Below, piece after piece: positions 1 to 10,440 of a DNA stretch of 64,000 nucleotides (positions are counted from its first letter, which is position 1; every line of letters begins with the position of its first letter). This DNA comes from Cepaea nemoralis (lineage: Eukaryota > Mollusca > Gastropoda > Stylommatophora > Helicidae). The notes beneath the pieces were generated by a model. That model was not told where the DNA came from and made no database searches. It worked only from the letters and a program-made list of their open reading frames with translations. The stretch lies in NCBI GenBank assembly GCA_014155875.1, contig JACEFZ010012630.1, forward strand, positions 16,351 to 80,350, in the 5' to 3' direction. The translations under genes were made by a program, and so were the position numbers.

Positions 1-1807
1 ACTAGGCAGAAGGTCAACATTTTCATCTGAAGAAAAATCATCAAGCATATCAAATGCTGTCTCTTGCAGATCTGCTGCTGCCTGACTGCAAGAAGTAGGT
101 TTCTTGCAGAACAAATTGTCTAATGATAGAGCTGGGGTGAAGAAACAAGAATCAGTACCCTTAAAAACAGGCACAGCAGAAGTTGTGCTCCCTTTGTCAA
201 AACTGTCATGCTCTGATGAACTTTGGCAGAAATTCTTTTGGAAACCATTGTCATTACAAAGTGCATAATCTGTTTTTTTCTCTTCAACTGTTGTTTTCCT
301 TGCATTGAAAAGACTTTGAGGAATGGTTTTCTTAAAGATGGCATCTAAATCTAGAGAACAGCTGAAACCAAAACCTTTGATCAGCGGAGAAGGCACTTCT
401 TTATGTTTGCTTACAGAGCCATTTTCATTGTCATGTTCATCATCATCTTCAAAACAATTCTCATCATCTGAACATGATATCAGTCTACCAAATAAACGTG
501 TCATTGTGCATGATGAGTTGAAAGTTTCATGGGCAGTTTCAAATTTAGGATTACAAGGTGATACTGTGGAAGAATCTAATTTATTTCTCTGATCGCACAC
601 CAATTCCATGCTTTGGGATTGAAGCTTTTGCTCTGTATCACATCCAGTCTGAGTGGAGTCATGAATTTCTTTCGTTTGCAAGGGTTGTAATGTATGTTTT
701 CGTTTTTCTCTTTGACGTTTCTTTTGCTTTCTGGAGGAAGGACGTCCTTTCTTGACGGTTTTTCTAGGTGTTGACAAAACTGATGTCAGATTTAATATGG
801 GTTGTAAGGCAGGCTGGGATGTATTCTCACCCACTGTGGGTTTGGACTCAATGACTAACTTACAGGTCTGTGTGTTAGAACTGCTGTCATTGCTTTCATG
901 CAAGCAACAATTGTCAACTGACAAGTTTGACAAACATTCATAACATGAAGACATTCCTATTGGCTGACTGCTTTCCACAGAAACATTTGAATTTGAACCG
1001 CATGTAAGATAACTTTCTCCAGTAGATGTTGATGCTGTAGATGTTTCTGTAACATTATTCTGCATTGTTTCCGTTAAGACTGAACAGTTACATGTATTAT
1101 CTATTGTAGCCACTGCCAGGCTGCTATTTTCTAAGACAGAGGAATTCACAGGCTGGGGAGTAGCAGTCTTGACCAACAAACTTTGCTGGGCACTGCTGGA
1201 CCTCTCAATAACAGCTTGAGCAGCAGTCTTGACCAACAAATCTTGCTGGGCAGAGCTGGACCTTTCATGAACAGCTGGAGCAGTAAAAGCTGAGAGGATG
1301 AAACTATTACTCTCTTTGACAATGGGCATCATTTTTGTGTGCATTTTGTTTACACAGTTGTTCAAATTGTGAAACATATTGTCAAAGTCTTCAGTCGGAT
1401 GACAACTTTCACAACCAAATAGATCCCTGTTGCTTTTAGTTGGCTTCAAAAGCGGGAGTAAAGAAACAGTATCCAATTTTCTTTGATGAAAATCGAAGGG
1501 TAAACTATGGGATTTTCCAATTAAATTAAAGTGCATTTGTCTCATCTGAGGTGAAGAGGTATCTTCTGAAAATGAATGGGCCTTCCCATATGGATGGCTA
1601 GTGCTGTGTGTTAATGCTTTAAGACATGCCATATTTACGTATGTAGAGTGGTTCGATCTGTAGGCAAATGACGGGTCTCCTCCAGCAATATCTCTGTGTG
1701 GAAATATATCGCCTGCTAAATCAAGCGTTTGTTGTACCTTGACAGCCTGGGTCAATGATGTAGATGACGTAAGAAATGAGAGTTTTTCACACGACGTTAA
1801 TAAATCT
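1..1807 (-). CDS. Large exon of an unrecognised serine-rich, probably nuclear protein (open at the window edge)
   Basis: One minus-strand frame is open without a stop from 1807 to base 1 (602 codons) and runs off the window. A good acceptor (TTATTTCTAG) ends at 1808, and an in-frame TAG lies just upstream in the presumed intron, so 1807 is probably the exon's 5' edge; the preceding exon would end in phase 2. The first in-frame Met comes about 57 codons in (MACLKAL), so translation starts there or in an upstream exon. The protein is rich in Ser, Thr, Asn and Gln. It has a basic cluster resembling a nuclear localisation signal around 730-650 (KKGRPSSRKQKKRQREKRK), an acidic stretch near 470-425 (SDDENCFEDDDEHD) and a second acidic patch near the edge (FDMLDDFSSDE). 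A 20-residue tandem duplication (SSSAQQ.LLVKTA) lies at 1260-1141. No enzymatic domain was recognised; a disordered regulatory or chromatin protein is a guess. The long frame amid stop-rich DNA makes a real exon likely. Confidence 0.72.
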
Positions 1808-2700
1808 CTAGAAATAACAGTAGAAGCGAACTAAATGATACAACTGCTTCTAGTTATTGTAGTATGTCCTTTAATAATTTACACTTTCTGAAAACGAAAA
1901 GGATTATATGATGTTCGTTGCTTGCTGTCTACAACAGCACTTTGTACCTACACAAATATAAGACGGACGCACTCAAATGGCGGTCGTTGGTCTTGGCCGT
2001 TCCTTGACTCTCTTCCAACGGACAAAAGAGTAACAAGATGAGCGATTCAGGAAAAACCGTGTAAATGTATTTCTCTCGGGTATGGTTTTATCACAATGTT
2101 CATATCTAGTAGTATACGTCAACTCCATAACGGTAAACACTTTATTCTCAATCAATTTACTTTCTTGAAATGAACTGAACTCGAATAACTTGCCTCCATT
2201 TTATGTTGTAGAATATTCTAAAAATAAACGGACCCACTTAATGACGTATGCGGACGTATAAATAGAAATGTAACCCAGTGCATTGCCAATCTGCGTTAAT
2301 CAACTTATATAAACTTGCTTATTATCTGTCAATACTATATTTCAACTTCAAAGTAGGTTTTTACTTGATGTCATCAAATTAAACAAAAGTATGAAATATA
2401 GAACAAAAGAATTAACACAAAATAAATGCGCATAAATAAGCATGATTATTTATAGTCACGTTGCATCAGACGTAACCTACTTTCATTGGTTCTTTTGTCG
2501 GTTGTGTGTTTGGGAAACACCGTGTTTACGGATTCACTGAGTCACCCAAACACGAGAAGTAGATAGTTACGGTTTCATTCTATTATTACACACAGATTGG
2601 TACGGGTATTTTCCACATAATTCCCAATATTTCTGGACACATCGGAAAATATCATTTGTTTGGGGAAAGCATGAGACCACCTAATTAGCTCGAGGTATAA
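1808..2700. other. Intron and 5' region of the unknown gene; no supported gene
   Basis: Non-repetitive sequence upstream of the large minus-strand exon. A minus-strand frame at 1973-2155 is open for 60 codons but ends in a stop with no clear phase-2 donor. A possible donor GTAG|GTACAA lies near 1947 and would suit a non-coding first exon. A GC-richer island around 1960-2050 could mark a promoter, but no TATA or initiator element stands out. Confidence 0.3.
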
Positions 2701-2767
2701 ATTAACGAGATTGCTGACATGGTATATAGAACTTGTTTTGCTGGAAGTGAATCTTGGAATGTAAATA
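2701..2767 (+). pseudogene. Left half of a LINE reverse transcriptase C-terminus, split by the 2779-4136 insertion
   Basis: The plus strand reads a decayed GSESWNVNNKL, the segment that normally precedes LEATEMWF in LINE reverse transcriptase C-termini. The matching continuation (EATEMWFPRRM) begins at about 4147, on the other side of the antisense LINE. The two halves were therefore one element, provisionally family 4, before the insertion. Confidence 0.5.
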
Positions 2768-2778
2768 ACAAATTAGGA

Positions 2779-4136
2779 GTTGAGTTGAGTTAAGAACCGA
2801 CATCACTGTACTCAGGACATTCCCATACGTGCTCCGCCCCCTCGTTCAACAGCCAGCGAAGAGTCATACTACTAATCGTTCCCACCGCTATCTGATTAAA
2901 AATTCTCATGGTCTTCCCTCTCAGTTTTGAGATTCTTCCAGAGCCCCTGCCGATCCCCCGCAATCTCATTCTTTTCACATAAGGGTTCTCAATCTGTTCC
3001 TCCGCCTTCTCCACCTGGTCCCACAAGCGCATGACCACCTACCCATTGTCCGTAGGATAGGCAAACAACCACGAAGAGGTGCATTCCCTGCTAGCCTATC
3101 AGCCTGTTCATTCTCCCGTACCCCCGCATGGCCAGGGCAAAATATCCATACAACTCTCACAATCTGTGACCCCTGAAGCGACGAGAGCCATTCCACACGA
3201 AACATTCCTTTCTCCACCTTACTAAGCATACTCTTTGAATCCGTAATGAATACAACGTGTGTTGCAGTGGTCTCCTCTAGCCACCGGAATGCCGCTGTTA
3301 CTTCCCCCCACCTCCATTCTCATGCTGGAGGTCGTTGTCTCATGTGCCAGACTCTCCTTTTTCAAGACTCGACCATTAGCCTTTGCAATAAAGCCCCAGC
3401 CACTACGCTGTTTCTCACCACTGACCCATCGGTGTAGATGACTATGTCACCTTGATGTGTGTTGCTCTGGATCAGCTGTTGCACTTCAAACTCAGTGCGT
3501 CCCGCTGCCCAATCTCTGCATTCACGACACAGTGTTATTATGACATTGTGCCAGTCCGTGATGTCTTCCGGACCTTCAACCAACTCTCTTTCACGATTGA
3601 TGGTCTCTAGATCGCACACCTGACATATAGAAAGTTCCGCCTGTGCCATCCAGGACCTGCCTCGTCTTAGTCTATGACCCTTGACCATATCCATTACTGC
3701 ATGCAGCAGGTGATCCCTGTCTGCGGCCACTCTCAGGTACCATTTGGCCTGAAAGACCCTATGCCTGTCCGTCATTGTTGGTAGTGCCAGGATTTGCCTC
3801 ATGCATATAATTGGTGTGTCCTGTGTGCACCCCAGGACTAACCGCATGGCAGCATTCTGTATGCGCTCCAACCTTTCAAGCTGGCTCTTTGATACTGTCA
3901 GCAGCCCCAAATCATACTCAATGACAGAAATTATTAACTGCTGAAAGAGCCTGTACAGCATCCTCTGATCTACCCCGGTTGCTGCCATAGCCCTCAATGC
4001 ATTAAGTCCCCTACCAGCCTTCACCACCAAAGCCTCCACATGATCCTTAAAAGACAAACACCTGTCAAAGGTGATACCCAAATTCTTCAATTTACTCTCT
4101 CGACCAAGAGGACACCCATTCAACATGATACTTGGG
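2779..4136 (-). mobile_element. LINE family 1 (I-like, with RNase H), 5'-truncated copy with (CTCAA)n tail
   Basis: On the minus strand this encodes the end of a non-LTR reverse transcriptase followed by an RNase H domain. The RT thumb region is at 4126-3480. RNase H motifs are YTDGSVV near 3430, a decayed ITDSKSMLSKVE near 3235-3205, and PGHAGVRENEQADRLAG near 3150-3085. Frameshifts break the frame around 3360 and 3060. A C-terminal C..C-like tail ends in a (TTGAG)n run on the plus strand at 2779-2792, the element's 3' tail. Imperfect copies of a 10-11 bp target site flank it (ACAAATTAGGA at 2768-2778; ACAACTTGGA at 4137-4146). It closely matches 27365-28995. RNase H after RT points to the I/R1-type LINEs; the clade is inference. 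Confidence 0.85.
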
Positions 4137-4146
4137 ACAACTTGGA

Positions 4147-4515
4147 AGCAACAGAGATGTGGTTCCCGAGACGAATGTTGCGAATTCGTTGACCTGTTAG
4201 AGTAAAACTAACAACGATTGCCAGAAAGAGGCTAATGAAACTAGAACAGTATATACAACAATAAGAAAGAGCTTTCTTTGGTCATGTGATGAGAAGAGAG
4301 GCATTGGAGAACATCGTGACAACTGGAAAGATCGAGGGGAAGAGAGGCAGAGGCAGACCCAGAGAAATGATGCTGGATAGACTGAGACGGTGACATGAAG
4401 GAATATCATAAGAAGAGTTGATCCAGAATATCAAAGACCGAGATCTGTGGAGAGACATGAACACCTATGCGAGCCGGCGGGGCACTTGATGATGATGATG
4501 ATTATGATGGTGATG
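4147..4515 (+). mobile_element. LINE family 4 reverse transcriptase C-terminus, 3' end
   Basis: The plus strand reads, with frameshifts, EATEMWFPRRM, then FFGHVMRREALENIVTTGKIEGKRGRGRPREMMLD, ending in a (GATGAT)n tail at 4490-4515. FFGHVMRR...GKRGRGRPR is the usual C-terminal block of RTE/CR1-like reverse transcriptases. Related 3' ends lie at 9770-10135 (plus) and 53180-53560 (minus). Its upstream half is at 2701-2767. Confidence 0.7.
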
Positions 4516-4617
4516 TTGATAATGATGCTGATAAATTAACAGTTATTGATTGGCACCTATAGAAGTAGAGGTTCATGGACGACACAGTTCTAAACAATAT
4601 GAAATGAAATAATATGA

Positions 4618-4735
4618 TGTAAAAAGCTAAGCTAAGTTGAGCCAATAACCGACATCACAGCACTCGGGGCATTCCTATAAGTGCTCCGTCCTCATCTGCA
4701 ACAGCCTGTAAAGAGTCCCAGTATTAAAAAAAAAA
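4618..4735 (-). mobile_element. 3' end of a family-1-like LINE, cut off by a SINE
   Basis: The sequence AACCGACATCACAGCACTCGG and its continuation match the 3' end of family 1 at 2800 and 27390. Here the tail reads (AGCTA)n/TTGAG. It continues on the far side of the SINE at 4741-4975, with TCCCAGTATT (left) and TCCCAATACT (right) as the probable duplicated target. Confidence 0.65.
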
Positions 4736-4740
4736 GTCGC

Positions 4741-4975
4741 TTAAAAGTCGACAGGGTCTACTTCATTGCATCGGGTTTTTATCCCATATGGCTCGGCCTC
4801 TTTCCACAGCGCTGAAAGCGTCGCACATAGCACGAACTCCGTAGCTCTAACGACGACCCACGGGAGTCTCCGAGAAATTTCACTCGTGAACCGAAGGACA
4901 CGACCCAGAATCGAACCCACAACCTTCGTAGCCCGAGTCAAACGGCTTGACCACTTCGCCACACGACTCCCTCGT
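4741..4975 (-). mobile_element. tRNA-derived SINE, family S2
   Basis: Read on the minus strand, the head has a polymerase III A box (TGGCGAAGTGG) and a B box (GGTTCGATTCT) at tRNA spacing. A body follows that recurs at 33388-33612, 55674-55890, 16955-17088 and 24342-24485 (shared core CATATGGGATAAAACCTGG on the sense strand, then CAATGAAGT). The head is too divergent and lacks the acceptor-stem pairing expected of a functional tRNA. Confidence 0.75.
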
Positions 4976-6900
4976 CCCAATACTAATGGTACCAGTAGCA
5001 GTATGTGTTTGTTTGCCTTTCCTCGGAGTGTTGAGTGTTAACCAGATCTTCTGGTCACTCTTTGCAGCACCATTGCCTCTAAACCATGATGATGTACCGG
5101 TCCTTCTGCACTATACACACGATTCCAAAGATCCCCGACTACATCTGCCGTATCATAAACTAATACTCCACCAAGTGCTGCAGATCTAACCAATCTGCCA
5201 GCCTGCTCGTTTCCCACTACCCCATATTCCCACTACCCCATCATGCCATGAAACACCAAGTGCTGCAGATCTAACCAATCTGCCAGCCTGCTCGTTTCCC
5301 ACTACCCCATCATGCCATGAAACACCAAGTGCTGCAGATCTAACCAATCTGCCAGCCTGCTCGTTTCCCACTACCCCCATCATGCCATGAAACACCAAGT
5401 GCTGCAGATCTAACCAATCTGCCAGCCTGCTCGTTTCCCACTACCCCATCATGCCATGAAACACCAAGTGCTGCAGATCTAACCAATCTGCCGGCCTGCT
5501 CGTTTCCCACTACCCCATCATGCCATGAAACACCAAGTGCTGCAGATCTAACCAATCTGTCCGCCTGTTCGTTTCCCACTACCCCAGCATGCCATGAAAC
5601 ACCAAGTGCTGCAGATCTAACCAATCTGCCCGCCTGTTCGTTTCCCACTACCCCAGCATGCCATGAAACACCAAGTGCTGCAGATCTAACCAATCTGCCC
5701 GCCTGTTCGTTTCCCACTACCCCAGCATGCCATGAAACACCAAGTGCTGCAGATCTAACCAATCTGCCAGCCTGCTCGTTTCCCACTACCCCATCATGCC
5801 ATGAAACACCAAGTGCTGCAGATCTAACCAATCTGCCAGCCTGCTCGTTTCCCACTACCCCATCATGCCATGAAACACCAAGTGCTGCAGATCTAACCAA
5901 TCTGCCGGCCTGTTCGTTTCCCACTACCCCAGCATGCCATGAAACACCAAGTGCTGCAGATCTAACCAATCTGCCAGCCTGCTCGTTTCCCACTACCCCA
6001 TCATGCCATGAAACACCAAGTGCTGCAGATCTAACCAATCTGCCAGCCTGCTCGTTTCCCACTACCCCATCATGCCATGAAACACCAAGTGCTGCAGATC
6101 TAACCAATCTGCCGGCCTGTTCGTTTCCCACTACCCCATCATGCCATGAAACACCAAGTGCTGCAGATCTAACCAATCTGCCCGCCTGTTCGTTTCCCAC
6201 TACCCCAGCATGCCATGAAACACCAAGTGCTGCAGATCTAACCAATCTGCCGGCCTGTTCGTTTCCCACTACCCCATCATGCCATGAAACACCAAGTGCT
6301 GCAGATCTAACCAATCTGCCGGCCTGTTCGTTTCCCACTACCCCAGCATGCCATGAAACACCAAGTGCTGCAGATCTAACCAATCTGCCAGCCTGTTCGT
6401 TTCCCACTACCCCATCATGCCATGAAACACCAAGTGCTGCAGATCTAACCAATCTGTCCGCCTGTTCGTTTCCCACTACCCCAGCATGCCATGAAACACC
6501 AAGTGCTGCAGATCTAACCAATCTGCCCGCCTGTTCGTTTCCCACTACCCCATCATGCCATGAAACACCAAGTGCTGCAGATCTAACCAATCTGTCCGCC
6601 TGTTCGTTTCCCACTACCCCAGCATGCCATGAAACACCAAGTGCTGCAGATCTAACCAATCTGTCCAGCCTGCTTCGTTTCCCACTACCCCAGCATGCCA
6701 TGAGGAAACATTCAACAGATGCTCTTTAATTTTGATTGTTGAATAGAAGGAAGCCTGCCCAAAGCATACCTGTCTTCACCTTGCTCAGCACACGTTGTGA
6801 GTCCCCTGCCCCCTGCAATCACGACACGTGTGTGCTGTTTATCCTCCAGATGTACACAAATCAACATCATTGCACTCTGAACATCTCAACCATGTCGCTT
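4976..6900 (-). mobile_element. Family-1-like LINE remnant with an internally expanded RNase H motif
   Basis: On the minus strand, 6810-6760 reads DSQRVLSKVKTG, matching the DSKSMLSKVEKG of family 1 RNase H. This is followed by the HAGVVGNEQADRL motif, which has expanded into the 69-bp array at 5166-6706, and then by C-terminal and 3' sequence (5165-4976) that continues beyond the SINE to the tail at 4618. The retroelement frame is kept across most of the array. It is not a functional gene. Confidence 0.7.
5166..6706. repeat. 69-bp minisatellite, about 22 copies, derived from a LINE RNase H motif
   Basis: The unit starts near AAGTGCTGCAGATCTAACC and is 69 bp. Variants differ mainly at CCAGCCTGCT/CCGCCTGTT and CATCATGCC/CAGCATGCC, which alternate along the array. 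On the minus strand each unit translates to 23 residues containing HAGVVGNEQADRLVRSAAL. The motif H-A-G-V-x-G-N-E-x-A-D is the conserved C-terminal signature of retroelement RNase H. The 453-residue open frame over the array is a consequence of the 69-bp period. Confidence 0.95.
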
Positions 6901-6939
6901 TCTTCAGTAGCCAACGAACAGTCCCGATGCTAATGGTAC

Positions 6940-7341
6940 CAGTCATCATCAACATGTGCCATGCCGATAAAATAGGCGGTCATGTTTCGTCATCTCACAC
7001 GATCACCAGAGTCGCGGATCACTCTGTGTTCTTGTCTCGATCATACTTCGTGTGTTTACTTCTCTGCCTTCCCCTTGTTCTTTTCCCCTCAATCTCGCCA
7101 GTTGTCACCAAGTTCTCAAATTATTTCTTCTCATAACGTGACCAAAAAATTGTGAATGTCTACGTCTAATTTCTCTAATCAGTTTACGGTTTTCATTTGC
7201 TTCTTGTACGACTTAGTCATTGGTGTTTGTCTGTCCATGGTATTCTTTGTATTTTCCTTAGAAACCACATTTCCACATCCATCAGATGTTTTTCAGCTTG
7301 TCTGCTCACTATCCACACTTCACATCCATACAAAAGTACAG
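6940..7341 (-). mobile_element. LINE family 2 3' fragment, left part, interrupted at 7342
   Basis: It matches the minus-strand 3' end of the fuller family 2 copy at 38348-39716: VMTRNxL-type block, WTDR, and the 'CCATGGTATTCTTTG' segment. It stops at AAAAGTACAG (7332-7341) and resumes after an identical AAAAGTACAG at 8041-8050. Confidence 0.8.
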
Positions 7342-8040
7342 TTTGAGGTGCAACAACTGATCCAGAGTAACACATATCAAGGTGACATAGTAATCTACAC
7401 CGATGGGTCAATGGTGAGAAACAGAGGTAGTGGCACTAGTGGTTGGGGTTTCATTGCGAAGGTTAATGGACAATTCTTGAAAAAAGGAGAGTCTGACATA
7501 TGAGACTAGGACCTTCAACTTGAGAATGGAGGTGAAAGCAGTAAAAGTGGCATTCCGTTGGTTAGAGGAGACCACTGCAACACACACTGCATTCATTACA
7601 GACTTAAGGAGTATGCTTAGAGAGGGGTAGAAAGGAATGTTTCATGTGAAATAGCTCACCTCGCTTCAAAGATCACAGATTGTGAGAATTATATGGATTA
7701 TTTTGCCTTGGCCATGCCGGAGTGCGGGGAAATTAACAGGCTGATAGGTTGGCAGGAAATGCACATCTTTGTGGTAGATTACCTATGGATAAGGGAGAGG
7801 TGATCGTGCGACTGTGGGACCAGGTGGAGAATCCGCATGTGGAAAGGATGATATTGCGGGCGATCGACAGGGGTTCTGGAAGAATCTCAGAACAGAGAGG
7901 GAAGACTAGAACTTTCAATCAGATAGTGGTGGGGACGATTAGTAGCGTGACTCTTTGCTGGCTGTTGAATGAGGGGAATGAGCGCGTATGGAAATGTCCT
8001 GAGTGCAGTGATGACGGTTATTAGCTCAACTCAACTCAAC
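7342..8040 (+). mobile_element. LINE family 1, 5'-truncated insertion inside family 2
   Basis: The plus strand begins within the RT-RNase H linker (FEVQQLIQSNTYQGD), reads YTDGSMVRN, and continues through degenerate RNase H sequence to the C-terminus. It ends in (CTCAA)n at 8022-8040. The insertion is 699 bp and is flanked by exact 10-bp copies of AAAAGTACAG. Compared with 27365-28995 it carries several frameshifts. Confidence 0.88.
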
Positions 8041-8460
8041 AAAAGTACAGGCTCTATGTAGCACTTCAACACTCTTTTTCTCGTTGCAAATGACATCTTG
8101 TTATTGGTCAGTATGTTTTCCATCTTGCAAAAGGCTACGTTTGCCATCACGATTCTTGTTATAATCTCTTCAAGGCATCTCCCATCAGATGTTATGACTG
8201 TTCTGAGATAATTGTACAGATTCACTTGTTTAAGAATATTCCCATTTGTTTGTATATTACACTGTGGTATTTCCTTCTTCCTAGTGACGACCATAATCTG
8301 TGCCTACTTACAATTTAATTCTAACCCTAGTTGTTCACTGTGTGCAACAACCGCATCTATTAAATGATGCAGATACTGCTCATTGTCTGCAATCAGTACT
8401 GTATCGTCCGCATATCTAATGTTATGTCCCCCAATGGTGATTCCTAACTTCTAATACTTT
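8041..8460 (-). mobile_element. LINE family 2, right part of the interrupted copy
   Basis: Minus-strand translation gives decayed reverse transcriptase: MVVTRKKEIPQCNIQTNGN, then YNYLRTVITSDGRCLEEIITRI, matching MVVTRKEEVPQCNIQVNGN and what follows at 38348-39716. The position of YADD is degenerate near 8400-8430. Confidence 0.85.
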
Positions 8461-9099
8461 CATAACTTACATATGTAGAGCAGAAATTAGCTAATCAAGT
8501 AGCCGAACATATACCAGCATGGGTAGAAAAGAGAGTTAATCAGTGTTCAGGAATCCCTGTTCAGTTGAACAGTTATAAAACGTCGTCATCGTCGATTTCT
8601 CAACACTGAAGTCAATCCCCTGACCTTTAAACTCCCTTTATATACCACATTTGTGTACATATACAGACATACACACATACAGACAGACTGACATATCTAC
8701 CTAAACACCTACTTAAATATGAGTACTTTCATACCTATGTGCATACACACACGAGATAACTGATATGATTGGTAGCTTCAGATGCACCTATCACTGGGAC
8801 ATTACAGTTGGGTAGAGGGGATAAACTGCTGGCAATAAATGACTTCTTGGTACATGTCTTGATGAATATTCTAAATAGTAGCTGTTAATGTGGGAAATAG
8901 AATATGGCTTGACTGTGTTGTAATGAACGCAAGTGAGGATGGTTCCGATGTGTAGCTAACCAATGTAACATAGGAATAATCATCATCTACATCCTTTCTT
9001 GATGTCTGCTGGAAAATACTGAGCGCTTATCATCTTGTTCTGAGTACAGTGATGTTAATTCTTCATCATTAATCATCACGTGCCTTCCATTGATGTGAG
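8461..9099. other. Intergenic; one dispersed repeat segment, otherwise nothing recognised
   Basis: Bases 8490-8600 (GAACATATACCAGCATGGG and following) resemble 10285-10390, so this is a dispersed repeat of unknown type. The remainder contains no reading frame or motif that I can support. Confidence 0.3.
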
Positions 9100-9769
9100 T
9101 GATCATGCTTCTCTATATCCTCTGATTGCCAGTCTTCTGTAGGCATTACTAAAACAACAGCAAATGACAAGAAAAAGACAAACTAGAAGAAAGAAGAGGA
9201 GAAGAAGAAATAGGAGCAAGAGGAGGTAGAAGAGGTAGAAAAGGAAGAAGAAGAAAGAGAAGAAAAGCCATAACAGATAATAAGACTTTGAAAAACACAG
9301 CACGCAAACGAAAATTAGATGCTTTATTAAATGTTTTTGTAACAAATAACAGCAATGTGAATCCAACATACATATACATCTCCCAAGGGTGATCTATAGT
9401 GCAAATGATAATTTTGTTATAATAATCTTGACCTATGACACATGTAAGTATTTGCAAAATGGTTTTAAAAAATAAATGTTGTGTGCCCTTTGCAAGACAT
9501 GGTGATCAACCTCATGTTAATTTTCTAGACAAATTTACAATCATTAGTTTGCCATTGCTTTCTGCAGTCTTCATTAAAGAACTTCACAAGTAGTAGCTTC
9601 ATCATCATTATCATCCTCCTCCTCCTCCTCACCATCATCATTCAGTGGCTTGTCCTGTTCCTCCATAATAGTCTTTTGAAATGTCTCTGTCATATGTACC
9701 AAACCTATTCTGCTGTATACAGTGAATCTTGCAATGTACACAAAGAAATTAGGAAGAGCATGGAGGTCG
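9100..9769. other. Purine-rich low-complexity tract and unrecognised sequence
   Basis: A GA-rich, strongly strand-asymmetric tract spans about 9176-9275, and a (CTC)/(ATC)-rich stretch lies near 9600-9650. The minus-strand open frames here are leucine/phenylalanine runs created by the purine tract and are not credible genes. Confidence 0.4.
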
Positions 9770-10135
9770 CGGAGATGTGATTTCTGAGATGTTGTTGTAA
9801 TACCTTGATAGCCAGAGTAACTAACAACTAATGCCTGGCAGAGGCTAATGAAAGCAGAATATATTACACAACTGTCAGAAAGAGATGGTTTTCTCTGATC
9901 ATATAATAAGAACAGAGGCATTTGAGGACACTGTGATGACCATAAAGACCAGCGGTAGAAGAGGTGGGCAGAGAGAAATAATGCTTGATGGTCTAAAATG
10001 ATGGCATGGAGGAATATCATCAGAAGAAATGATCTAGAATACCAAAGACTAACACCTGTTGAGAGACACGAATGTTTAAGACACTTTTCAGGGGATGTGA
10101 TGATGATGAGCATAATAAACAGCAGTAAGCCAAAC
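9770..10135 (+). mobile_element. LINE family 4 3' end, degenerate
   Basis: Plus-strand sequence parallels 4147-4515: AATGAAAGCAGAATATATTAC, AAGACCAGCGGTAGAAG and ATAATGCTTGATGGTC all match, followed by GATGATGATGAG. Stops and frameshifts are frequent. The minus-strand frame of 187 codons across it is a shadow. Confidence 0.6.
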
Positions 10136-10279
10136 ATTCTTTGTTGCAGAACCAGTGTACAGATATAAAACCACCCTGATATCTACTCCATCTATAAAAT
10201 AATCATTGTCTCCGTACACCAAATCAAACCAGTGTGAGTGTCAAATAACTTAAACAGATAGAACGAAACAATTATTAAC

Positions 10280-10440
10280 AAATTGATTAGCTGAACATAT
10301 ACCAGTGTGGGTGGAAAAGACAGTTAATCAGTCTTCAGGAATTCCTGTGCTACAAAACACAATCCTCATTGATTTCTCAACACCTCATAAAATATGGGCA
10401 TAGTGTGAACCCCCCCCCCCCCCCCCCCCCCAAAAAAAAA
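10280..10440. repeat. Dispersed repeat ending in a poly-C / poly-A run
   Basis: Bases 10285-10390 resemble 8490-8600. They end in about 22 C (10410-10431) followed by nine A. Homopolymer runs like this are often mis-sized in assemblies. Confidence 0.55.

Noticed and set aside
1973..2155. 60-residue minus-strand frame as the first coding exon of the unknown gene
   Set aside because: It ends in a stop before any credible phase-2 donor that could join the exon starting at 1807; kept only as possible 5' sequence.
5340..6701. 453-residue minus-strand protein of 23-residue repeats
   Set aside because: It is the translation of the 69-bp minisatellite within a dead LINE; the length follows from a period divisible by three, and both ends lack gene structure.
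7156..7503. 115-residue plus-strand protein
   Set aside because: It is a chimera reading antisense through family 2 and then in sense into the inserted family 1 RNase H; the fusion is created by the insertion junction.
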